Both the position numbers and the translations under genes were made by a program. A stretch of DNA of 64,000 bases from NCBI GenBank assembly GCA_027924585.1, contig BSBM01000779.1:15482001-15546000 (forward strand). The letters are read 5' to 3'. This document shows, piece after piece, positions 33,298 through 46,552 of the stretch. The stretch comes from Larix kaempferi. Taxonomy: Eukaryota; Streptophyta; Pinopsida; Pinales; Pinaceae. Numbering within the stretch: the first letter of the stretch is position 1; every line of letters starts with the position of its first letter. The notes under the pieces are model-generated. The model made no database searches, had not been told where the DNA came from, and was given only the letters and a program-made list of their open reading frames with translations.

Positions 33298-36200
33298 TGT
33301 TGTCGCCGAGATGCACACCTGGAGGGGGAGCGCAACATAAATCTTTCTAAGCTGCTCGGTGTGGCATTGGGGGCAAGCAAAGAGTCAGGTGCTGTCACCT
33401 GATCCTAACTCTTCCGTTTAGGCAAACTCCTAACAAAGCCAAGGGGGGTAGACCCTAATAAAGAGTTTATAAGGCTCTTAAATTTATTTGGTTGTTACGG
33501 ATGAAAGTAAGTTGTTTTTAGGAGTTTTATAATGATGACTAATAATCAACACAAGATATTGTAACTTTAAATTTGATCAACAACATAAATATGAATGCAT
33601 TCACGACATAAGATAGAGAACTTAAAATATAGCAAATAACAAGACCAGTGCCGTGGAGTCAAAATAAAATAGTGCTTGTTGTTGGAAAGAAAACTGTTGT
33701 GCAATGCTCTTGATCAATTTTAGATTATTAGGGTGAAAATGATTAGGGGGGAAATGGGGATTCCCGATATACCTTGCGATATGGGGAATATGTCTGGAAT
33801 GTGATCTCAGTGGCTTCGTACAAGGACATGTGGGCTGGGACAGAGTCTCGAGAGCGGTGTTCAACACTACACCAACAAGGATGTAGTCTAACTGTGCTTT
33901 GAGGTCACCTCCCAGTGGTTCCCGCTTCCTTAGTCAGAATTTCTCCACTTTCGATCATAGCATGGCAACAACGGATTTTCGTTGTGTTGAGGGTTGTTAC
34001 TTTTATTATTATGGGTCCTTCGTTGTGTCCTTATTCAAGTTGTTTGTACAAATAAGATGTTACACTAATTACTAACGACTATGTGTCAACTTTCTAATCA
34101 TCCACCACTAATCGACAAAGCCTTTAGGTGGTGGCGAGAGCATACTTCGTGGCAACGAGTTGGCTTATTTGATTGCGAAAAAATGAAACAAATATGTAAA
34201 CCAAATAAACAACAATGATACAAAAAACTAACCCAAATAATGAAGATGCAAAAGAATTACAAGTTTTCTAATTATCTACCCAAGAGTCTCTTTCAATTTG
34301 GAAGACCATACTCGGGAGACCAAGGGGGTTAGTATTCAATTTATTCCCAAAATAAAGTAAAGTAAAAACTGAAAGAAAAGTCTAGATCTAGTTGCAATAA
34401 TTGAAAGAACCAATCTAGCAAGCAAAACTAATCTAAAGCGGAAAGTAAAGAGGACAAGTACAAGCTTTCCCGGAATGGGGGAAGGGGGTGCGGGAGCCTT
34501 AAATCCCACCTGCTCTTTATTAATTTATTACAAATCTTAACTCTCCGATAGAGAGCACTCTTGATCCATAAAAATGAGATTCAAGAGACTTTAAAAAAGC
34601 TTGAAAAAGCTGAATAAATGCAAGGGGTTGAAATATGTCCTCTTCAAAGTTCAAACTTCCCAAATTCACTTAAGTCCTTCGCTTTTCTATGACAAAAAGA
34701 CAAAAAACCAGCGAACAACAAATTTATTTGAATGTTAGTATTTGTTAGTATAATCACAAAAATTGTACAACTTAGTACTTGCAAATGGTAAGAAAAAGTA
34801 ATACTTCAAGTACTAAAGATTCATGACTAGATTTAAGCATCAGATAACCAATTTAAAGCATTTTTTAGAGTTAACATGTAAACAAGTAAATAACTAATGA
34901 TGAAACTTTCTTAGATCTAATTTACTTGTATTGAAAAGGTAATTGAGAAAATAAGAGTTTAGAGTTTTTGAAAATATGGAAGGAGGACTTCAAGCCTCAA
35001 GCTTGATCTTTATCGAAGACTTTGGAGTGCCTGCAAACAAAAGTATTAGCTCGAAAGTGCTGAAGAGTGGAGAGGATGCAACCGAGCTCAACTCCTCCTT
35101 CAAATCTGTAATCCTGCACAACTATAAAAAACACTTGCCAATGGTGGATTAGATCTAGTGTGCATGCAAAAAGGAGATCAAGAGAGCCTCAGTACAATCG
35201 AGTACAGCTGGCTACTCCCATGTCTCTTGAAAACAAAACACAAATAAACACCTTAACAACCATAAATGTTTATTCTATTGGATTATAAACAACCTTCTAA
35301 GCTAGATCCATTACCACTATTGAAAAAAGAGAAAATACGTGGTACAATATCAGCGCAATAACACAACATCATCAAATGGCACAACACAGACCTCCAAAGT
35401 CTTTCAATATTATTCATCAGATACAATAGTGTTACAATGGGAAAAGGTTCCACCATCTGTCATTATGGAGAAGGATTGCCTCGCTTAAATAACAAAGAGG
35501 AGAAGAGAGGGTGAGTTAAGAATCGGTTGAGAGAGGGGTGCACATCCTTAAATGATGGAGTGATTCGTGGATGGAACTACCACTTAACTCCATCATGGTT
35601 GGCATGAAAAGGAAGAGGTGGCACCCACCTCACAAGAGGGGCGCCCCTCTCAACTTTGGAACTTTCTCCCAATCGCTACGAGCCACCAATGGTAATGACG
35701 CCCACACGTGAGGAAGGAGGGCGCCACTCTCTAATTTAATATTCAAATTTGACCTTTAATTGAAAACTAAAGTGACGCTTTAGCGTGGGGATATATTCCC
35801 CCTCCATGATAAACTATTATGCCATCCCTTTCCATATATTTTTTTAATCATTTTTGACTCTTTTGACTTTTGTCATTTTGTGCATTTTGTGGCATTTTAG
35901 CATTTAAATGCCATTTTGTAGCGTCTTTAGGAAAAATTGCCACAAATGACAATTTAGTCGCCAGAAACCCAACAAAAGTGGGTCCTTGGTTAAAGAGGAT
36001 ACTTTGAGCGTGAAAACGAGCATCCCCACGTCAAATTCCGCCTCCAGATCAAGTTTTTATTACATTTTGAATTTTTCCAATTAAAACATTAAAAAATGGT
36101 CTAATTTTACAGAATTTTTTTTCTTTCATCGGAATGAAACCAAACTCCTAGGGGACTTAGTGCATGTCCATACGACTTAATTTAGATGGCTAGCATGTAA

Positions 36201-36567
36201 AAAATACATAGACACATAGACTTTAATAACCTCCATAGGACCACCATGGTAAATACTCCAGCTTTGGAGGTGTGAGTGAAAAACTCAGGAATTATACGCC
36301 ACTGAAGCGCAATGCATAATTCCTAAGGAAAAAACATTCTAGAGTATCCCCTTGATAGCCAAACCTAAGGTAAGCCAAGTCTTTTAGAAAATGACCATGC
36401 TTAGACCAACTTATTACAATTCCCCCAAAGGGGTCTGGACATGCAAAATTTACAAAGGGCCAAAATTGGCCTGATGAACTTCTGAACACTGAAGATGAAC
36501 ATTGAACATGTTCACAACTCTGGCGGCTCACAAGAAATCCACCTAATGTACAAATTATGAGGTAACA
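33298..36567 (-). repeat. LTR A2 (3' LTR of the gag-only element), 3270 bp
   Basis: TGTTGTCGCC to GGTAACA on the plus strand. Nearly collinear with A4 over its whole length; A2 lacks about 60 bp present in A4 near 48000. The promoter on the minus strand is probably TTATTTAAG (complement of 35484-35492). A conserved hairpin lies at 34541-34590. Confidence 0.92.
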
Positions 36568-37126
36568 TCTGGTTCCAACTACAGGACGTGTCCTCGATTG
36601 GGCCTTCAGGCAAGGAGAGGATGTGAGAACACCAAAATCTCTGGTATATATATATATATATATATAACCTATAAAAACATCTCAACTTTGACAAGAAAAA
36701 CCTTCAGTAGCACATGTTTTATAAAATCCAATGAACCACAAGCTACGTTTTATTTGAAAGAATAAAACTAATAAAAAATTCTAAGTACATAAAGGAAAAT
36801 ACTGAAAATGAAATGCAAAAAGTAAAGCCTCACTTTGAGGAGCTTATTTTTCCTACTCTAAGCATAACATAATGAAATTGTTAAGTAAAGTGAAAAATCC
36901 ACTGTAACCAACTTAACATTTCATCAATTGTAAAGTTTCTGACCTTGCATTTGGTTACCTTCCAAAGCAAGGAAAATTTATTTAAGTACTGCAAACCTGC
37001 ATGAGACTTCTGGATGGGAGGGCTGAATGAGAGATCATAAGAGAAAACATCATTGAATTGCTTCCCAAAATGGTCAGTCCTCCTGCAGGTTTCTTCTATC
37101 CATGACTGGATAGGACTAGTAAAAAT

Positions 37127-37526
37127 TTATGAATGATGATGCAGGTTAACCGCTTCACCATGTTGATCTGATGGGCTCTTCTGATGATAACTTCTTGTAT
37201 AAGCACAAGCCTCAAGATACTCCAAATCATAAGGAACATATGCATGTGAAAACGATGGTTGAGATAGATATTCAATCAATTGTACCCAATCAGGCTCTTC
37301 ACCGCACTGCTTCTCCAAGTCCTTATTACAGATACTAGAATAACTCTGACTGATCATATGAAAATTCCGAATGCTCCTCCCTATAGCTTTCATAAATCTC
37401 AAATAAAACACTCCCCTCGCTGGACATATCATAGATGGGATTTTCAAAAAGATTTTCACAAGTCTCATAGATTGGGTTCTCAAATAAAGTCCAATAGTCG
37501 TCGTCCCCGTCTATGTCGGATATGAG
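37127..37526 (-). pseudogene. Gag-type ORF of the element, C-terminal part
   Basis: After insertion C is removed, the minus-strand frame runs on from 38665 as ...MNLISDIDGDDDYWTLFENP, showing this is one ORF. It is acidic and holds a short internal repeat (ENPIYETCENLFENPIYD), then SVLFEIYESYREEHSEFSYD and stops. A shifted frame continues with EEPDWVQLIEYLSQPSFSHA and ends SDQHGEAVNLHHHS. No protease or pol motif follows. The function of the acidic C-terminal region is unknown. Confidence 0.65.
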
Positions 37527-38659
37527 ATGTTAGGTTATGATAACTTCGGGATGTCCTCCATGGTTCAGATGCCTTACATGGAGGTACATTAGCTGCATAG
37601 GCATCGAGATGGAGTAGAGAGTGAGATGCACTCTAGTCAATGGCATGAGCCCAGTGGGGGCTGCATGCGGAGCTTCAGGGGAGATTGAGCTTTGCATGCA
37701 TGAGTTTTGCATGACCTGTTAGCATTCAGTGACTGCATGCAAAAGTGACCTTTTGCATGCACCAGGAATTAGGGTTTTGGAAAACCTAATTCATCGGTGA
37801 GATTATTTATAGAGGCAGGGGGTCCCCAGATGGGGTTACTCAATTGTATCATCAGAGAGAGATATTGCTAGAGTGAGGAGGACGAATCTGTCCATGTGGG
37901 GCAATTTTCTGAGATAGAGAGGAGTTGCTGCAAGAGCTAGGAAGGTCAGATCTGAGCTAGATCAGTGACCTTCAGTTACAGAGAGGCTAGATACCCGTTC
38001 TTGTGAGCTGAGAGAGCTCAACAGTGAGATTACTGTGGAGATTGGAGGAGGCCGAGTTCTCTTGGAGGAGGACATTTTTCCTGAGGGCAGAAGATCTCAT
38101 TGTGGGCTGGATTGACCGATTAGGAGTCAGTGACTTCTAGGATAGCCTTGCCTCGAGATTTGAGGAAGGTTACGGACGATTGGAGCTCAGATCTGTTGAG
38201 ATCCGGAGCAGTACGAGCATTTGACACCCAGAGGGGAGGGCGCACTTGTGCATGTAGAGAGGGCCGATTTCATCAGTGGGTAGTCTTCAGAGCAAGCAGA
38301 TCAGAGCAGAGAGATCTAGAGAGGGCAGATCTATCAGAGGCATTGTCAGAGCACTCAGATCCAGATTGGCAGTTAGGGCATACTTTGTAAGTGCATGCAT
38401 CAGCTGGATGCATGCAAATTAGAGTTTGTCCTGGTCAGAGGGATTGAGTTACCGACTGAGGTAATTCTGTATTGTACTGTCTTTTATACTTCTATATGCT
38501 TTGGGCTCGAGAAAGAAGATAGCTCCATAGTTAGCTGGTTTTTCCCGAAAGGGTTCCGGGGTATATCTGTTGTCTATGTGGTTGATCGCATTTATATGTT
38601 AGTTGGTAGATGCAGATCTAGTGGTTTGAGTCTATGTTTTTATGAGTATGTACTGACAT
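37527..38659 (+). repeat. Solo LTR C, 1.13 kb, in the gag ORF
   Basis: Starts TGTTAGGTTATG and ends CTGACA plus one T. Flanked by TGAGA at 37522-37526 and 38660-38664, and removal restores the minus-strand reading frame. TTATTTATAG at 37804 is a likely promoter, giving plus orientation. It is rich in TGCATGCA-type repeats (GCATGCAT, TGCATGCAAA) near 37660-37770 and 38390-38415. No internal domain is present. Frame 38130-38390 is not considered a gene. Confidence 0.8.
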
Positions 38660-39313
38660 TGAGATTCATACTACTTGAGGTCTCAGAGTGATCCAGAGGG
38701 AGTAGTGATCTCTGGATCTAATATATTTACACGAGAGAGTCTTCATCACTGGTGCCTTGTCTTTGGCTATACTCATCCTCCTCATGATCATAGCAATCCT
38801 CCTAAAAAAATTGGGTTTCAAATATATCACAAGGGACCCAACTTTCCAAACATTCATTGTTATGTGGAGAACAAGGGGGAGTGTCATCACACATATTATA
38901 GACTTCATGGATTTATTCATAAATGTCAATCTCCGTAATGGTTTCTTCTTGGGGCCAACCCAAAAAATTGTTATCATTGTCATTGACATGGATTCGAGGA
39001 TATTCCAATTCCTCGATGTTGCATACCATTGAAACATGAGGGAAGTCTATGACCACATCTTCAATCAAGGGCTTCTCTTGTACCTCTATTAAATTTTCTT
39101 TTTAATGCAGCTGGGAAATACAAATGTCATCACTTTTACTGAAGTAATCAAGCAGTAGCTCCAAATATTCAATGCTTTTTATCGTGGAAAAATGAGGAGG
39201 CTCTTCTTTATGATATTCTATGTTTGGCAAATAAAAGGTAAAGATTGCTTCAAGAAAATTTTCCAAACCCTTCATACTACCCCTACCATCATGCCACTGC
39301 TTCAAAACTATCC
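38660..39313 (-). pseudogene. Gag-type ORF, middle part
   Basis: The minus strand continues the capsid-like frame from 46553 directly at 39313: SFLRI then VLKQWHDGRGSMKGLENFLE, then a linker ISQLH, a stop, and an acidic region with EKPLIEDVVIDFPHVSM, IEELEYPRIHVNDNDNNFLG and CDDTPPCSPHNNECLESW. The block resembles the second half of plant gypsy gag followed by an acidic spacer. Small frames on the opposite strand here are shadows. Confidence 0.7.
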
Positions 39314-42300
39314 TGTTATCACATATATAGTAGCTGGGCTACCATATGTTTTATCCCAGATTCCAGTACATTTTTTCAGCCAGTTCCCTTACATTTGTGA
39401 TGTCGAGATGAGCATCTACATTGGATTATGGACAACAATATATTCCTATGCCATGATTGAGTCTCAGGAAACTCAGATTTGATGATTGATGTAGCCATTT
39501 AGCCATTTACAGAGCAGTTGGTATTGCCCAGAGTTGCAACAACAGGTTCTCAGTGGATAGATGATGGTTCAGATTGTGTATGCACAGGTATATGACCCAG
39601 CAGGTATTATCTTGTGTTATGGTTATTATTGCTTTTATACTCATTCTTGTGGCATGTCCTAGCATTTAGTATCATGATCTGGCGATCATATCGATATGTG
39701 GACCTGGTTGTATTGATTATATGTATATATGTCCCCACTCAAACTTAGAAGTTCTTCACCTATACTCATTGGTTTTACCCTCCTTAGTAAGAATAGAGGT
39801 GATCATTCCCACCATCTTTTGGCTTGCTAGTGTTGGTCTCATTATTCACTTTCTCCACCCATCCATTACCTTCCAGTTATGATGTTGCCCTGACTGACTA
39901 CTTGACTAGTGGCATGGAGGATCTTCCCCCGCTTTGGCCTCTTTGTTGGATGAGCTTCCCTTGTTGTTTTGTGTCTCGGCTTTGAGTTGCCTAAGTTGTG
40001 TTGGCTAGACCTGAAACAGATAGTGCTACCATCAATATAGTGTATTGGAAATGAAATGTATATCTTATGTGAAATCCCGTTCATGGAATCGTGTTTTTGA
40101 ACAGACATGAATGAAAGGCAAGCCTAATGAAATTGGCTTTGAAAGTTAAATGTGAAATGTAAATCTATGGAATCGTGTTTCTGAACACACATAGATCATA
40201 AAGCCTTAGTAAATGTAAATCCAAGAATGTGTTTCTTAACACACACGGATCAAGGCTATGGAAATTCAAAGGCCCAAAAAGCAATGGTTCGAATAATGTT
40301 ATATCTAAATGATTGCTGGCCACACTTGTATTGATTTATCCCTCACTAGCTTGCGAGTTATCATGTGAGATGGAGTAAGGGACAACTCGAGTTATGTCCC
40401 CTAGAGTCCTGAGTTACGGTTTGTCGAGCACCTAGTCATGGCGGCTCTAGAAAAGATCCTCACGGAGCTGTATCAGCTTGGATGTGAGTTGTAGGCATCT
40501 GTCAAGGTTGAATAAGCACTTTTGAAACAACTTACCCATTTGTGAGACACTGCCATCCCCTGTGTTACTGCTTGTCAAGCATATGCTAGAGTGTGTACCC
40601 CCTTTCCATTTCCAAAGTGTCACAGTGTCAAGTCAGTAGTCATCCTTTAGCCTAACCTATTGAGTTTTAGCCTTCCCCATCACTAGCAAACTGATCACAA
40701 CTATGAAGTGAGTATGGTCTTGAAAGTCTAGTGCGAGACATAATTAATATTGAAAACACTTTATATTTGGTTTTATATCGCCAGAGAATTTATTACTATT
40801 TGTTATAATTGCTACTTGAATGATTTGTAGAGCATGTCTTAACCTTTAACACTTGCAGCAGTTTGATTTTAGCCTGGGTCATTTTATGGGTCATGTTGAC
40901 TTGGTCAAACCTAGTTTGACCAAAGTCAACCACAAGACATGAGGTGGATAGACCTTGTTTGATGTTGATGGATGATATATGGTCTATTGTAGGTCACCGG
41001 ATGGTTCCATGCATTGGTTACAGGTTTATGATGATGATTTGTGATTTTCAGCATATTTGATCATTTACAGATTATTATTATTTTGTATGTCTGGATATAT
41101 TGGAGATTTTATATGATCATGCAGAGATCCATAGGGTGTATGAGTACACACCTCTAGTGGATTTGGGCTCTCTGAGTCCAATGAGACAGTCGGTTTTCAG
41201 TTCCGGGCAGTTACAATGAGTATTTTCCTCAGTTTATCATTATGGTGCATATTTGCCATGTTAAATGGCCTGTCAGAGCAGAGTGATGGTGTTATTGGTT
41301 TGCCTAAGGCACTACAAAGGGGACATGCAGTGTAGGCACTTGTTTTTACTATATTGCTTTGTTTCCAGATACATTGGTGCAGTCATATTTGGCCCCAAGT
41401 GACCAGGCAGAGACTTACAGGCATTTTGATTCTTTCCAGAGGATTTACAGAGGATAAAAAATGGTTAAATTGGCTACTGAAGAATTCAATTTGGGCTATT
41501 GAGGCAAGGAAATGGCATGGGATGAGTATTGATGATGAGTGTGATGTCTTCCACCCCTTCCACAGCAGTTTCAGCATTCAGTGGGGCCCACACCCATCTC
41601 TCCGACACATTTTATGATTTCCTAGAGCCTTTGGAGGATCACGACTTTCCCAGAGGAGCACGATTTGGTGCTTGTGTTGGTCATTTGATGTTATTGTGCC
41701 ATGGGGACACACTAGGGGTGTTAGATATTACCCCCTAGACCCACCATGTGCTTGTATTCATGTTTATTTTGTCACATTGAGTGGGACCCCCTCTCCTAGG
41801 GCGATTTTGTCCATGTATTGTTATATTTTTGAGTTGATCCATGTACTTTATTATTGAGCTCATCTCAACCATAGATTTGAACATTTTGATCTTTTAATCT
41901 TAGCCATCCATTCAAAAGGTGTTTAGGGTTTTGGTATCTCTCCATCCTATTTAAAGGAGAGAGCTTCTCATTGTAAAGGGACTTTTGGCTCTGGATTTTT
42001 GGAATAAAATATTTTCTAGGAGATATTTGTGTTGTGGTGGTGAATGCTATTGATGTTGACTGAAAATATCTTTCCATTGCACTGAGATAATTGGTGATTG
42101 CTACTGTTATCATTTTTTCCACATGATTTTATCTGCAGGTGAGGAGGTCGAATTGCTCAAGGAAGGCGCACTGGTTGGGGAAGACTCTCCTTGCTCTCTC
42201 TTTCGACAAATTAGTTTGGTTCAGGGAGTATTATTGTCTATGACCTCATACTTTCTGTATCTTTTCATCATTTCCATTTGCCTTTGCTTTTGTATTGCTG

Positions 42301-45300
42301 ATTGAGTTTCATCCTTGGTTTTGCAGGAGAGAGAAGGGCGCACGTATGGGACAAGGGCATCAAGTTTGGCATTGGTCTTCATCAAATTTTCTCATTTGAT
42401 CTTTGTGGGGATTGTCTTCGACATCATAACAAACATTTCCATCAATCAGGTACGCTCTCAAAGTAAGATTTATATTTCCTCAAACTACCCATCTATCAAA
42501 TTCATTTAAAACCCTCATTAAAATCCTTTGGAAAATTCTCTTGATCAAACCGCTTGATCAACTGGAAAAACATTTCTGGGTTATTGGCTTAGTATAAATC
42601 CCAAGGTGGGTTCTCAAGGGCGTTGTTGCCAGCTAAGTTGTACTTAGTTGGACTATCAAGTGAGCGGGCAAAGTTGAACATGTTACATGTTCGTTTTCGA
42701 TGATTTGTGTCCACAGGCCTTTTAAAGGCTCCCCTTTTTAATTTTTTCCACATGTCTATGGCCCTGCGGGGTTTGTAATAAAATGTACTAGCATGGTGTT
42801 TTGTAAAGGACTTGGTTCCCTATGACGTTTTGGCTAAGTCAGGTATTCCAAGGAGTTTTTTCACCTATTAATTATGTCTTGCATTAGTGCATAACATATT
42901 TTTTGGGATTTTCTCCTATTCCTCCAAAGCTGGAATGCCTGGGGAGGTTAACGGGCCTTAGGGGATTGTTAATGTCCATGGGTCAATGTATATGAATATG
43001 CTAGACATTATTTTAAGTCATATGGACATGTGCTAAGTCCCCCTAGGTTGTTTTTTTAATTTCCGGCGAAAGGTATTTTTTCCGTAAATTGGGCCATTTT
43101 TTAATGGTTCAATTAAAAATATTGTAATTGGCCTGGAAGTGGCGTCTGAAGGTCTTTTCTGCCTTAGGGGTGCTCGTTTTCCAACTCAGAGGACCCCCTA
43201 AACCCCTAAAACCCACTTTTTCTAATGTTTGGGTGTTTAATTTTTCACCTATGGTCAAAAAACCCCAAAAAGTCATAAAAATTGCAAAAAGTGAAAAATG
43301 ACTTAAAAAATTAAATATTTTTTGGAGAGATTTGGGGACTGATTTGGATCAGCACTGTTCAAGGTGTTTTAGGCTAATATTTATGTCATATGGGCAGCAC
43401 GTTTGGTGGGTATGACTCCCTCTCTATGGCTGGGCGCATTTCCTTTGCATTGGGCGCATTTGGTGAAGTGGGAATGTCCACGATTCATGGAAGTTGCAGC
43501 TGAAATAGTGTTGTTGTGTTAGCATGTTTGCAATTTAGCGGCCAAAACATAGGGATGGCAGCCCCTATTCTCTCCACAATCTCCTCCACCAATTCGCCCA
43601 CCCTTCTCTCCTCAACTTGGGCGCACTCCCTCCTTGGGTTTTTCTATTTAAGCATGTTCTTTCCTCATTGTTGAGCATGAGAAGGTGGAACCTCTGCTCT
43701 TATCTTTGTAATACTTCTGCATTTGTTTATGAATAAAAGGCTTTGGAGGCAAATCTTTGTGTGGACTCTCATGGTGTGGATGATCATGTTCAATTTTAAT
43801 AGATGAGGTAATATGTGTCTTTACATGTTTATTCATGTTTGTTTATTGATCAATCACTAGCTTTTGAAGGAGATGTTTATCTTAGTAAGGTAAAGATAGT
43901 GTAATCTAAATGCTTATCATAGAGTGCTTGGAGTTCAATGTCATTTTTGTTTAAATGCTTGAATCTGATTCTCTATTTTAGTCTACACTAGTTGCATTTG
44001 ATCTTGCTTGTGTGAGTTGTCTTTTGTGTCTACAGGTTGCTGATCCGAAGAGTTGGTGGAGCTTGCTTGCATCCATTGGTCTTTGAAATTGATTCAAGGA
44101 GAACTAGTCTCATTGATCTCCACGGTGGAGGACTCCATAGCCCAAATTCAAGACGTTTTTTCTTCTTCTCATCAACATAAAAATCTTCAAATTTCTCTTG
44201 GTTACTTTGGTTTGCATATTTCAGACCTCATTCTTATTTAAATATCATAAGTAGGTCTGATTTTTGTATTAGATCTTAAGTTCATCTTGAAGTAAAAACT
44301 TTATCTAGATCTAATTGATGCATGCTTCTTGTTAAAGTGTGTTTTTTCCGAATACTTTAAGGGCTTAAACAAGTAGTTTGTTTTACTGAACTTCATGTTT
44401 ATTTAGCTGATTTAAAGAGTTGATAATTTGCATCCCTCAAAAGCTTGCAAAAATCCCAAGTAAAAAGGCCCCAATGCTTGTTTTACTTGGTTAAATTTTG
44501 TCATTTTTAACTAGTTTTAACACTTAGTTTTTTCTGGGTTTTTTAGGAGGTGTTCCAAAGACACTCTTAAAGTGTTTTTGGGCATCTTATACTGACGTTT
44601 GCTTGTTGGTTTGCAGCAAAAGATGAACAGGTAGGAGGAGGTGCTGCCGAAATTTAAAGGATCCAGACAATTCGGAGGACCATTATTGATTTTTTGTTAA
44701 ACCGGTTAAATTTTTCCTGCAAAATTGTAAGCCACCAAGTCACTTTAAGTAGAATGGGGAACTCAACTGATCATTGTAAAAGATTATTAAACGAGAACAA
44801 GTGGACTAGCCAGCGCCCACACCCCATCCCCCCAGGGGTGGCTTGTGTCGTCTCTTTTCATGGTGTGATTTTTTAAAAGTAGTTTACTTCTTTTATTTTC
44901 GGCATTTAATAAAACTAACTAAGGTTAAAATTTACCTTGTTGGTCCGTTCCACTGGCGGGCCACAAGTTCACTCGGGACATAGATTTTTATCATTTTTTT
45001 ACAAACTCAAACGCCCCCTTGCTTCCCTGAAGTAGGGTTTCAGAACAAGGGTTTGCCTGAGTACTGGCCTGAAAAGAGACTCTTGGGGTTTTAAAAGATA
45101 AAATTTTGGTTCATAATTTTTTTTAAAATTTTCCAAGGTCTTCTCCCGTATGCTCTGTGGCCAACTTGTAGCTCAGTCTGATCATGTTGGTACACATCAG
45201 AAAGGGAAAGATGACTAGTAATAAGATCTAACACCACCCCAATAAACAAACCTTTTTTGTGAAAATCCGGCACAACGTGAGTATTTTGTTGTCGTGGGCA

Positions 45301-46552
45301 AATTTTTCAGAGGACTTGGGACAAAATTGGGTAGTGACCTCTTGGAAACCGTTAGGCTTGCCCTCGTCGGTACAACATTTGAACACCTTCTTGAGACTCC
45401 GATCCATCCCAAGTCTAAGTGAGAAGCCACACATCAAAATTCCAGACATGTTCCCCGTACCTTTGCGTATATTGAGAACCCACCAACCCTAATAAAAAGA
45501 TCACTACCACATTAAATTTAAAATAAACCAAGAACATTTGCACAACATTTACTTTTTTAGTTCATGCATCTTTTTCGACTCCATTCAGGCACTTGTTTAT
45601 ATTGTTATATTTCATGTTATTGAGGAATGTTGTTTATGATGATAATGTTGAATATTTGCAAATGAAATGTTGATGAATGATCCTTTGCTTTATATGTATA
45701 AATGTATATTGCATTAGCTTGGTTTCAAAAAATATTTCTAACTCCTAGATTAGACACCATAGTTTTGTTTTCATTTTTAGGGTCCACCCTCCTTGGCTTC
45801 GCTAGGAAAGCCTAGACAGAGGAGTCAAGTCCCAAGTGACAGCACTTGACTCTGACTTGCCCCCAAGGCCACACCAGCAGCTTGAAGACTTCTGCTGCAT
45901 TTTCCCAGGTGTGGAACCAGGCGACAACAGGCATCACCCTTGGGGACGCCATTGGCTCATTTTCCAAGGCACTAGCCTCTCCCTAACCCTCACGACTTTC
46001 CTGGCTTGCTGGTATCGCCTGTGGTTTGATCCTCCTTGAGTGCTTGTCTGCATAAACATTGTCACATTCGTTTGTCAAGCCGTGCTAGAAAGCCCTAACT
46101 GTCAGAACTACTCTTTGGGACAATTTCCCTGTTTTAAGGGTCACGTTTCCCAAGGCAGCTAAATTTGACCATTTTACACTAGCATTGAATCTTGGAATCA
46201 TACTTTATATTCGAATCACTGTGATTAAGATTTATTCATCAAGTCATATCATCTCTTGGCCTCCACAGTGCTTCAATTTCCTTAAATCTAGGGTTCCATA
46301 CCTGTCACCTTACGTACCCTATCCTGAATAGCTTGATCTGGTGATTGGGTTAGATCTCTCCTGTCGGGAGTAGATTCGGGTCTCCCCCTTGTTATCTTGG
46401 CTTTGGTAACAAAAGCGAAGAGTGCCTTGGTTGGCGTGACAACCATCCATTTGGGAACTAGGGCTCTCTTGGTTCACCACTTTGGTTACCTATCCCCTCT
46501 ACCATCCTTACGGATCCACCATTTAGGGGAAACTACAAGATTGGTGATAACA
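39314..46552 (+). repeat. Family-B solo LTR B1 (about 3.93 kb), split by A3
   Basis: Begins TGTTATCACATATATAG and ends GTGATAACA, a perfect 9 bp terminal inverted match, flanked by TATCC on both sides (39309-39313 and 46553-46557). Its removal rejoins the gag frame. TATTTAAAG at 41948 (upstream of GAGAGAGCTTCTC) is the likely promoter, in plus orientation. Repeated hairpin motifs GTGTTTCTGAACACAC lie at 40070-40260. A3 with a near-perfect duplication is inserted at 42624. Confidence 0.92.
42624..45929 (+). repeat. Family-A solo LTR A3, 3306 bp, inside B1
   Basis: From TGTTGCCAGC to GCGACAACA, in the same orientation as A1. Flanking 5-mers GGCGT (42619-42623) and GGCAT (45930-45934) differ at one position. 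CTATTTAAGC at 43644 is the likely promoter, within the conserved context GGTTTTTCTATTTAAGCATG. Contains the family landmarks CCTCCAAAGCTGGAATGCC and TGACAGCACTTGACTCTGAC near its two ends. No internal coding. Confidence 0.88.

Noticed and set aside
33622-33867. Minus-strand open frame repeated at 47573-47839
   Set aside because: It repeats only because it lies in the two LTRs A2 and A4; no start, domain or conservation beyond the LTR sequence itself.
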